A stretch of 64,000 nucleotides of DNA, taken from contig JBCBOR010000012.1 in the NCBI GenBank assembly GCA_039821125.1, positions 1-64,000 of the forward strand, given 5' to 3'. A model generated the notes under the pieces. It was given only the letters and a program-made list of their open reading frames with translations, did no database searches and was not told the DNA's origin. Positions 41,963 to 49,730 of the stretch are shown piece by piece. Origin of the DNA: Thermohalobaculum sp039821125. Its GTDB lineage: Bacteria; Pseudomonadota; Alphaproteobacteria; Rhodobacterales; Rhodobacteraceae. A program made the translations under genes and the position numbers. Positions within the stretch are counted from its first letter, which is position 1, and every line of letters begins with the position of its first letter.

Positions 41963-43297
41963 TCAATTCTCGACATCCAGCTTCAGGATGTCCTGGGCTC
42001 TCAGCCATCCCGGCGAGCCCTGTGGCAAGAGCTTGGCAGCGCGGCGTGCCAGTTGAATAGCGGGTTTGCGGTTGTTGACCAAGGCATAACGCTCAGCCGT
42101 GGCCAGGGTCGCCATCCCAACATCGCCTGCGCGTTCATAGGCGGTCGCCAGATCCCGCAGTGCCGCCACATCGGCGAGGTCCTTGGACCGGGCTTCCTTC
42201 AGGATGACGAGCGCTTCGGCATTGGCGCGGGGTTCGTTGAGCTGAAGCAGCGCCCGGCCAAGGGCCGCTTTCAGCAAGGGCTCGTTCGGTGCGATCTGCG
42301 ATGCCTTGCGGTAGTAGGGCACGGCCTCGGCTGCCTGTCCGGATTCGTGCAGGATCTGGCCTTTGAGCTCCAGATAAAACGGGTCCTTCTGGCGTTTCGC
42401 GATCAGCGCGTCGACGGTGCGCCGTGCAGCGACAGGATCCGGCAGCCGGTGGAGCGCGACCGCTTTCTGATAAAGATTGAATTCCGTGTCCGGCTCGCCC
42501 TCCAGCCGGTCCAGAACACGGGTGGGGTCGACCAGAAAGCCGCGCAGTTTTGCGCGCATCCGCCCGTGCCAATAGATGATCTCCGGCGGCATGGTCCACT
42601 CGCGGTTCTGCGCCTGCGCGACCGAGCGGGCCATCAGCGACATCCGCTCGGTGCCCAGTGGGTGCGTCAGCACGTATGGATCGAGATTGCCGATGGACAG
42701 AACCTCCTGCCCACGAAAACGCTCGATCACCCGTTGCAGGCCGAGCGGGTTCACACCGGCGCGGGTCAGGTAATTGATCGCGGCCTGATCCGCGGAGGCC
42801 TCCTCGGCCCGGCTGTTGCGCAGGATCGAGCGCACCACTGCGCCTTGCGACCCGCTCACGGCGGCCACCCCAACCTCCGGACTGCCTGCTGCTACGCCGG
42901 CAGCGATCCCGGCGAGCACGCCAAGCAGTGCTGGACCTTGCGCATTGCGCAGGTTGATCGATCGGCGCGCCTCGTGCCCGCCAGCGATGTGCCCTGTTTC
43001 GTGCGCGATCACGCCGAGCAGCTCTTCGGGCGTTTCCAACTCGCGCAGCAGGCCCGTGTGCAGGAAAATCCGTCGCCCGCCGACAACAAACGCGTTCAGC
43101 GAGCGATCGTTGACCATATACATCTCGACCGAGGTCGGCGCGAGCCCCGCCGCCTGGTAAATCGGCGCCGACATCTGGCGCAGCGTGCGCTCGATCTCGG
43201 CATCGCGCACCAGCGACAGTGCGGACGCGGCGCCAGCCGCCAGCACAACGGCGCCGGACAGGCCCGCCGCCAACGCCGTCCTGAAAAATCTGGTCAA
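41963..43297 (-). CDS. M48 family metallopeptidase with TPR region (BepA-like)
   Basis: About 444 residues. The signal peptide begins with LTRFFRTALAAGLSGAVVLAAG; a TTG at 43297 with GGAG upstream is the most likely start, since the ATG at 43414 gives an implausible extension. The zinc motif HETGHIAGGH (HExxH variant, HETGH) with a distal Glu (EEASADQAA) is the M48 site. The C-terminal part has TPR-like repeats (PVAARRTVDALIAKRQ, AVPYYRKASQIAPNEP). BepA-type proteins check outer-membrane protein assembly. Confidence 0.88.
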   Translation of the reverse strand: MTRFFRTALAAGLSGAVVLAAGAASALSLVRDAEIERTLRQMSAPIYQAAGLAPTSVEMYMVNDRSLNAFVVGGRRIFLHTGLLRELETPEELLGVIAHETGHIAGGHEARRSINLRNAQGPALLGVLAGIAAGVAAGSPEVGVAAVSGSQGAVVRSILRNSRAEEASADQAAINYLTRAGVNPLGLQRVIERFRGQEVLSIGNLDPYVLTHPLGTERMSLMARSVAQAQNREWTMPPEIIYWHGRMRAKLRGFLVDPTRVLDRLEGEPDTEFNLYQKAVALHRLPDPVAARRTVDALIAKRQKDPFYLELKGQILHESGQAAEAVPYYRKASQIAPNEPLLKAALGRALLQLNEPRANAEALVILKEARSKDLADVAALRDLATAYERAGDVGMATLATAERYALVNNRKPAIQLARRAAKLLPQGSPGWLRAQDILKLDVEN

Positions 43298-43377
43298 GGC
43301 ACCTGCTCCTGCCTTTCGGATTGTGCGTCTTGTGTTAGGCACGGTCACCGAGTTTACCCAGACACAAGATAAGGGCA

Positions 43378-44526
43378 ATGAGCGTGAGCATTTCAAGGCG
43401 CAGCCGGATCTCACCTTTCCTCGTTATGGACGTGATGGAGGATGCCCGACGGTTGGAAGCGGATGGCCGCGACATCGTGCACATGGAAGTCGGGCAGCCC
43501 GGAACGCCCGCACCGCGGGCTGCAACGGACCGGCTGAAGGCGGCAATCGATCGCGGAGATCCACTTGGATACACCGTCGCTCTGGGATTGCCTGACCTGC
43601 GTGAAGGGATCGCAGCGCTCTACGCAAAACGGTACGGGCTGACGCTTGATCCGGGCCGCGTGGTGGTGACGGCAGGGTCGTCCTGCGGGTTCATTCTGGC
43701 GTTTCTCGCGGCGTTTGACGCCGGTCAGAGCGTTGCACTGGCCGATCCGGGCTATCCCGCCTATCGAAATATCCTGGGTGCGCTCGATCTTGATGTTGTT
43801 CGGATCGAGACCGGACTGGACACCGGATATCAACCGGTCCCGGCGCAACTGGATGCAGCGGGGCCACTGGACGGCTTGCTGGTTGCCAGCCCGGCAAACC
43901 CGACCGGGACGATGCTGAGCACCCAAGCGATGCGCGAACTTTCCGCGTGGTGCCGCCGGACAGGGGCCACATTCATCTCGGACGAGATCTATCACGGCCT
44001 GACCTATGAGACCCCTGCAACCACGGCGCTGACGGTCGATGATGACGCAATCGTGATCAACAGTTTCGCCAAGTACCACTCGATGACGGGCTGGCGCATC
44101 GGCTGGATGGTGGTGCCCGTGGGCATGGTGCGCACCATCGAGAACCTCGCTCAGAACCTTTTCATCTGCCCATCCCATGCCAGTCAGATCGCAGCGCTCG
44201 GCGCGTTGGAGGCCGACGAGGAACTTGAGGGTCACCGCACGGTCTATGCGGCCAACCGCACCATGTTGATGGAGGCACTGCCCGAGATGGGCTTTCGCGA
44301 TATCGCGCCCGCCGACGGCGCGTTCTACATCTACGCGGATATCTCGGCGTTCTCGAATGACAGTGCAGAGTTCAGCGCGCGATTGCTGCGCGATGGCGGA
44401 GTGGCGGCGACGACAGGTCTCGATTTCGACCCCGTACGCGGCAACACAACGCTGCGGTTTTCTTTTGCGCGTACAACTGTGGAGATCGAGGAGGGGATCC
44501 GGCGTCTCCGCCGGTTCCTCTCCTGA
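43378..44526 (+). CDS. class I/II (PLP) aminotransferase
   Basis: 382-residue fold-type I aminotransferase. VGQPGTPAPRAATDRL, VTAGSSCGFILAFLAAFDAG, SPANPTGTM (PLP-binding Asn), SDEIYHGLTY (Asp and Tyr) and NSFAKYHSMTGWRIGW (Schiff-base Lys) are all in place. Substrate specificity is unknown. It is divergent from the M48 gene and convergent with rne. Confidence 0.93.
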   Translation: MSVSISRRSRISPFLVMDVMEDARRLEADGRDIVHMEVGQPGTPAPRAATDRLKAAIDRGDPLGYTVALGLPDLREGIAALYAKRYGLTLDPGRVVVTAGSSCGFILAFLAAFDAGQSVALADPGYPAYRNILGALDLDVVRIETGLDTGYQPVPAQLDAAGPLDGLLVASPANPTGTMLSTQAMRELSAWCRRTGATFISDEIYHGLTYETPATTALTVDDDAIVINSFAKYHSMTGWRIGWMVVPVGMVRTIENLAQNLFICPSHASQIAALGALEADEELEGHRTVYAANRTMLMEALPEMGFRDIAPADGAFYIYADISAFSNDSAEFSARLLRDGGVAATTGLDFDPVRGNTTLRFSFARTTVEIEEGIRRLRRFLS

Positions 44527-44535
44527 TTTTCGAGC

Positions 44536-47500
44536 CTAGCGGCCCAGTGACCACCAGCCCCGGCGCTTCGGTTTCGGCGGTGCCTCCTCGGCAGGCGCTG
44601 CGGCGATTTCGGCTTCGGCCGGAACGGGTTCGGCTTCTGTGACCGCGACCTCTTCGGGTGCCGCCTCTGCGAGCACGGCCTCCTGAACGACCGCGTCCTC
44701 GGGTTCGACAGGAGCCTCGGTCGGTGTCTCTTCAGCGACATCCTCAACCACGGGTTCTGCCGGGTCAGCCGCCATTGGCTCCGATGTCTCGGGTGGTGCC
44801 GCCGCGACGGCATCGTCATCCGCTCCTTCGGGAGCGGAGGTCTCCGCCGTCACCGAGGCATCAACCTCGTCCGCCGCTCCATCCGCATTGCCCGTATCAG
44901 CGGCAGCCTCGACGGTCTCTCCGCTCTCCGCCGTGTCGGAGTCCCGGTTCCGGCGTCCACGTCCACCACGACGGCGACGCTTTTCGCGACCGCCTTCCGC
45001 GCTTTCGTCCACAGCCTCACTGTCGGTGTTCTGAGACACATCCGAGCCATTCTCGCCATTCGCAGCGTTCTTCTTGCGCCGACCTCCCCGACGTCCCCGG
45101 CGGCGTTTGGACTTGCCCTCGCCATCGCGGGTTTCGGTATCGGCCTCGACCTCAAGATCATCCTCATCCTCGATGATCTCGGCGTCAGCAACGGCGGACT
45201 CGGCGCTGATCACGGCCGATTTCTGCGCGGGACGGCGGGTCTGGGTCTTGGCCCGCTCGATCTCGTAATCAGGGCTGATCATTGAGGAATCCCCCAGGAT
45301 CAGCACAGAAATCCCGTGGCGTTCCTCGATCTGACGAACGTTTTCGCGCTTATGATTGACCAGGAAATTCGCAACATTGATCGGCACGCGCACCGTGATC
45401 TCGTTGGCACGGTTGCGGACGCCTTCTTCCTCGACTTCGCGCAGGATCGACAGCGACAGGCTGTCATCGGACCGGATCAAACCCGTACCATGACAGTGCG
45501 GGCAGGGCTGTGTCGTTGCCTCGAGCATCCCTGGACGAAGGCGCTGGCGCGACATTTCCATCAGACCAAAGGCTGAGATCCGCCCGACCTGAATGCGTGC
45601 CCGGTCGTTCTTCAGCCGGTCCTTCATCCGCTTTTCGACGGCCCGGTTGTTCCGGTTCTCGTCCATGTCGATGAAGTCGATGACGATCAGGCCCGCAAGA
45701 TCCCGCAGACGCAACTGGCGCGCGACCTCATCGCAGGCCTCGAGGTTCGTCTGCGTCGCAGTCTCCTCGATCGAGCCCTGCTTGGTGGCCCGGCCCGAGT
45801 TAACGTCGATCGCGACCAGTGCCTCGGTAATGCCAATCACGATGTAGCCGCCCGACTTCAACTGAACGGTGGGGTTGAACATGCCGTTCAGGTAGCTTTC
45901 GACCTGATATCGGGTGAACAGCGGGATCGGATCGGTGTAGGGCTGAACGTTCTTCGCGTGGCTGGGCATGAGCATTTTCATGTACTCTTTTGCCTCGCGA
46001 TAGCCGGTCTCACCCTCAACCTGGATCTGGTCGATCTCCTTCGAGTAGATATCGCGGATCGAGCGTTTGATCAGCGAGCCTTCCTCGTAGATTAGCGTCG
46101 GTGCGATCGATTTCAGCGTCAGTTCGCGTATCTGTTCCCACTGACGGGTCAGGAATTCGTAGTCGCGCTTGATCTCGGCCCGGGTGCGCTCGGCTCCCGC
46201 GGTGCGCACGATCAGGCCCATACCTTTCGGGACTTCCAACTCGCCGGTGATCTCACGCAGCCGCTTGCGGTCGCCCGCATTGGTGATCTTGCGGCTGATC
46301 CCGCCCCCACGTGCCGTGTTTGGCATCAGGACACAGTAGCGCCCCGCGAGCGAGAGATAGGTGGTCAGCGCAGCGCCCTTGTTGCCGCGCTCTTCCTTGA
46401 CGACCTGAACCAGCAGGATTTGGCGAACCTTGATGACGTCCTGGATCTTGTACTTCCGGCGCAACCGGACACGCGCGTGTGCCGCTTCCTCCAGCGTGTC
46501 ATCGGCGCCGACATCCTCGACATCCTCATCATCGTCGGCGTCATCATTGTCGCCTGACGGGTCGCTCTTGTCCGTGGCTTTGGCATCTGAGCTGTCGTCA
46601 CCGCCGTTGGCATCGGACTTCTTGCCACCGCGGCGACGGCGACGGCGCGAGCGCTTTTGGCGGCCTTCAGTCTCACCTTCGGACCCGGTGTCGTCTTCGC
46701 CTGCCGTTGATTGGCTGTCAGCGTCCTCAGGATCAGGATCTGTGACCGATTGATCGGCATCGGCGGTGTCCGTCCCAGTTTCAACCTTGGGGGCGTCATC
46801 CGTGGGCGCGGCTTCGTCTGTCGTTGGGGTGTCTTCCGTTGCCGCCGCGTCCGGCACGTCTGCGTCTGTCGCTGCCTCGGAGATCCCAGACTCATCAGCC
46901 ACGTCTTCAGCCAACTCGGTCTCAGCCGTCACGACGTCCGTCTCTTCCGACGACGCATCGATCACGTCTGCAGCGGCATCGCCCTGCGGGAGGTCATTGT
47001 GCGGCTCGGATTTCGGGGCTTTCGTCAGGCCGGGAATGTCCTCCGAGATCTGATCGTCCTCGTCATCGAGGCCCGCACTTTCGGCGATTGTCTTCGGCGC
47101 ATCGTCTCCGGTGTCCTGATCGTCCAGCGGCGCCTCCCCGTGGTGCTCTGTCGGAGCGGGCTCCTCCGCTTCATCATCGACCGGAGCGTCGGATGGATCG
47201 GACTGAGGCGCGTCTACCGCCTCAGCGACACCTTCGGAGGCTTCTGTCGGCTCAGCGTCCTGCTGGTCATCTTCGCCACTCGGCTCCGCCTCAGTGATCT
47301 CAGGCTCAGCCGCGCTCTCTGCCACGGCGTCCTCAGTCTCATCATCAGCTTCGTTCGGGGACGGATCGGGGTCAGGCTCGGCAATCTCCAGGCCACGTGG
47401 TGCGTCGATCTCATCTGCCTCGAGGACATCGATGACCTCGAGCCCTGCAACGACGCTCCCGGCAGCCGCTGCATCCCCTTTGTCGGTACCGTTCTCTTTG

Positions 47501-47904
47501 CCCGAAGACGGAGCTTCGCTGTCATCCTCGCTCTTGTTTCGTGACCGCGAGCGGCGGCGACGGGATTTCGAGGGTGGTTCTGCCTCTTCGTCCTCGCGGG
47601 CCCGACGCTCCTGATCTTCGCGTTCTTCCTCGGCGAGCAGGGCTTCGCGATCAGCAACCGGGATCTGATAGTAGTCGGGATGGATCTCGGCGAAGGCCAG
47701 AAAGCCGTGCCGGTTGCCGCCGTAGTCAACGAAAGCCGCCTGAAGTGACGGTTCGACCCGGGTTACCTTTGCGAGGTAGATGTTCCCGGCAAGTTGGCGT
47801 TTGTTGATCGATTCGTAGTCGAAATCCTCAACTTTGTTCCCGTCGACCACCACGACCCGGGTCTCTTCCGGGTGGGTGGCATCGATAAGCATCTTTTTTG
47901 CCAT
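44536..47904 (-). CDS. rne: ribonuclease E with long insertion in the S1 domain
   Basis: 1122-residue RNase E/G family endonuclease, the core of the RNA degradosome and 5S/tRNA processing. The S1 domain begins at residue 37 but is split: the first half ends at HPDYYQIP (about 80), then about 400 acidic and Arg/Lys-rich residues follow, and the second half resumes near 480 (RRKYKIQDVIKVRQILLVQV). The catalytic DNase-like part has AIDVNSG and DFIDM Asp residues, and the zinc link CPHCHGTG is at about 800. A disordered acidic/basic tail ends PPKPKRRGWWSLGR. It has a 5' leader of about 370 bases. Confidence 0.96.
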   Translation of the reverse strand: MAKKMLIDATHPEETRVVVVDGNKVEDFDYESINKRQLAGNIYLAKVTRVEPSLQAAFVDYGGNRHGFLAFAEIHPDYYQIPVADREALLAEEEREDQERRAREDEEAEPPSKSRRRRSRSRNKSEDDSEAPSSGKENGTDKGDAAAAGSVVAGLEVIDVLEADEIDAPRGLEIAEPDPDPSPNEADDETEDAVAESAAEPEITEAEPSGEDDQQDAEPTEASEGVAEAVDAPQSDPSDAPVDDEAEEPAPTEHHGEAPLDDQDTGDDAPKTIAESAGLDDEDDQISEDIPGLTKAPKSEPHNDLPQGDAAADVIDASSEETDVVTAETELAEDVADESGISEAATDADVPDAAATEDTPTTDEAAPTDDAPKVETGTDTADADQSVTDPDPEDADSQSTAGEDDTGSEGETEGRQKRSRRRRRRGGKKSDANGGDDSSDAKATDKSDPSGDNDDADDDEDVEDVGADDTLEEAAHARVRLRRKYKIQDVIKVRQILLVQVVKEERGNKGAALTTYLSLAGRYCVLMPNTARGGGISRKITNAGDRKRLREITGELEVPKGMGLIVRTAGAERTRAEIKRDYEFLTRQWEQIRELTLKSIAPTLIYEEGSLIKRSIRDIYSKEIDQIQVEGETGYREAKEYMKMLMPSHAKNVQPYTDPIPLFTRYQVESYLNGMFNPTVQLKSGGYIVIGITEALVAIDVNSGRATKQGSIEETATQTNLEACDEVARQLRLRDLAGLIVIDFIDMDENRNNRAVEKRMKDRLKNDRARIQVGRISAFGLMEMSRQRLRPGMLEATTQPCPHCHGTGLIRSDDSLSLSILREVEEEGVRNRANEITVRVPINVANFLVNHKRENVRQIEERHGISVLILGDSSMISPDYEIERAKTQTRRPAQKSAVISAESAVADAEIIEDEDDLEVEADTETRDGEGKSKRRRGRRGGRRKKNAANGENGSDVSQNTDSEAVDESAEGGREKRRRRGGRGRRNRDSDTAESGETVEAAADTGNADGAADEVDASVTAETSAPEGADDDAVAAAPPETSEPMAADPAEPVVEDVAEETPTEAPVEPEDAVVQEAVLAEAAPEEVAVTEAEPVPAEAEIAAAPAEEAPPKPKRRGWWSLGR

Positions 47905-48277
47905 GTATGTTCCCAGCGTTGCGGGCGCCCGGACCGGGCATTCCAGCCGGACGGCGCGCAACACTTCTTTCTCTGGTATCGAACAGGCCGGCCGAAAACA
48001 GCCTGTCCGATCCCGCTTTCGCTGGGATCTGGGCGGCTGTGCATGTCGGGCCCTGACCTGTCATCATTTCTCTCACCATGCCGGAAAATCGGCACTCTAG
48101 AACTCGGGCGGCGTATCGGAGCCGCAGTAACAGACCGATCCCATGGCGCCCCGGTGCGATCAATCTGAGATTGATGAAGGCTCGCCGACAGCGCGGCCGC
48201 GTGGGGTGTCTGGACCGGGAGGGGGTATGGAACCGCATCCCGTATCCGAGCCGTCGCTCATCGGAACGGTCACTCTG
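47905..48277 (-). promoter_or_regulatory. long structured 5' leader of rne
   Basis: No protein is supported in this stretch on either strand. It holds several hairpins, e.g. GATCCC...GGGATC at 48008-48028 and a perfect ATCAATCT-G-AGATTGAT at 48159-48175. RNase E genes in other bacteria have long leaders used for autoregulation by the enzyme, so the same is likely here. Confidence 0.45.
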
Positions 48278-48307
48278 CCTATAGACCTAAAGTGAAGAGA
48301 TTGACAA
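48278..48307 (-). promoter_or_regulatory. candidate rne promoter, overlapping a -35 for the amidase gene
   Basis: Minus strand: TTGTCA (48307-48302) and TATAGG (48283-48278) with an 18-base spacer. On the plus strand TTGACA at 48301-48306 overlaps the same bases and could serve the divergent amidase gene, though no good -10 follows it. Confidence 0.4.
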
Positions 48308-48332
48308 TCGGCTTTTTCAGTCCGGTACCATT

Positions 48333-49592
48333 ATGTTAGGGTTCGACAAAACAAACCAGACGAGCAGGCGATCTAAAGTGACCAGTTGGATTCGTGGGAT
48401 CTTTCTCGCGATCTTCATGTGTGCGGGCGGCCCGACCGGCGCGGTGGCGACGGATGGCACCGTGGCGGAGGAGATCCCGACGATCACGGGCTTGCGCTAT
48501 GGCACTTACGAGGACCGGGTGCGCATCACCTTCGATGTGACACCGACGCCTGCCTTCACCGTGTTCACGCTCAACGATCCGGACCGGCTGGTGATCGATT
48601 TTCCAGCCATGGACTGGCTGGTCGATGAAAGCGAGACCAAGGATATCCCGTTCGTCAGCGCTTTGCGCCATGGCCTGTTTCACCGCGAGCGCGCCCGGGT
48701 GGTTGCCATGCTCACCGCTCCGGTGCGCGTCGACAGGATCTTTACCAAACAGCCGTCAGGGGCCGAACCGGGGCGCCTTGTGCTGGACCTGGCACCCGTG
48801 TCTCGAGAGGCCTTTGATCGAACCGCGGGCTGGCCAGAACTGGCGCGCTGGAAAAATCGCGAGGTTGCGGCGCCAGACTTCGCGGCCACCGGCGATCTGA
48901 TCATTGCGCTGGATCCCGGTCATGGCGGGATTGATCCCGGTGCGTCGGTCGGCGGGGTGACCGAAAAAGAGGTCGTGCTGGACTTCGCGAAGCGCCTTGC
49001 AATGGTGGTGAACGAGATGCCCGGCTACGCCGCGGTGCTGACCCGCGAGGATGACGTCTTCATCCCGTTGGCGGAACGCGTCGCCATCGCCCACCAGGTC
49101 CGCGCGAATCTCTTTATCTCGATCCACGCGGACTCGCTTCTCTCTGGGGTTGCGCGGGGCGTGTCGATATACACGCTTTCCGAGCGTGGGTCGGATGATG
49201 CGGCCGAGGCATTGGCCCTGCGCGAGAACCGGGCCGATGTTCTTGCCGGTGCGGACCTCGGCGGTGACAGTGATGACATCACCCGATTGCTGATCGAGTT
49301 GGCGCAGCGTGGCACGAGCGTCGAGTCCGTGAAGCTCGCGCAAGCCATGATCGGAGCACTTCGCGACCGGGTTGAGCTTTTGCGCACAAACCCGCATCGG
49401 CAGGCCAATTTTCGGGTTCTGAAGGCGCCTGATATCCCCTCGATCCTGATGGAAATCGGGTTTCTCAACAGCAAGACCGACCGGGACCGGATGACCGATC
49501 CGCGCTGGCAGAACAAGGCTGCGGTCGCAGTGTTTGAAGGGATCAAGGAGTGGACGGCTATTGCTAGTCCGGGGTTCCTAGGCCCGCGCTAG
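48333..49592 (+). CDS. N-acetylmuramoyl-L-alanine amidase with AMIN domain
   Basis: Periplasmic zinc amidase (AmiC type) that splits septal peptidoglycan. Up to 419 residues: signal segment (WIRGIFLAIFMCAGGPTGAVA), AMIN domain (about 50-155, targeting to the septum), and the Amidase_3 domain with ALDPGHGGIDPGA (zinc His), TEKEVVLDFAKRL (zinc Glu), FISIHADS (zinc His) and LMEIGFLNS (catalytic Glu). The ATG at 48333 is close to the promoter region; a GTG at 48378 is a plausible alternative. Next gene is PBP1A. Confidence 0.93.
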   Translation: MLGFDKTNQTSRRSKVTSWIRGIFLAIFMCAGGPTGAVATDGTVAEEIPTITGLRYGTYEDRVRITFDVTPTPAFTVFTLNDPDRLVIDFPAMDWLVDESETKDIPFVSALRHGLFHRERARVVAMLTAPVRVDRIFTKQPSGAEPGRLVLDLAPVSREAFDRTAGWPELARWKNREVAAPDFAATGDLIIALDPGHGGIDPGASVGGVTEKEVVLDFAKRLAMVVNEMPGYAAVLTREDDVFIPLAERVAIAHQVRANLFISIHADSLLSGVARGVSIYTLSERGSDDAAEALALRENRADVLAGADLGGDSDDITRLLIELAQRGTSVESVKLAQAMIGALRDRVELLRTNPHRQANFRVLKAPDIPSILMEIGFLNSKTDRDRMTDPRWQNKAAVAVFEGIKEWTAIASPGFLGPR

Positions 49593-49730
49593 GCAGCTCA
49601 CGCGGCCGTGAATGAACGCGCCGATGGGCGGAAATAATCGTGCGTCGGTCGGGAAAGGACTTTCGGTCAACCTTCTGTTTGCCATAAGAAGAGACGATAA
49701 CAGCCATCCAATGCAGGTTAGCGAGCGCAC

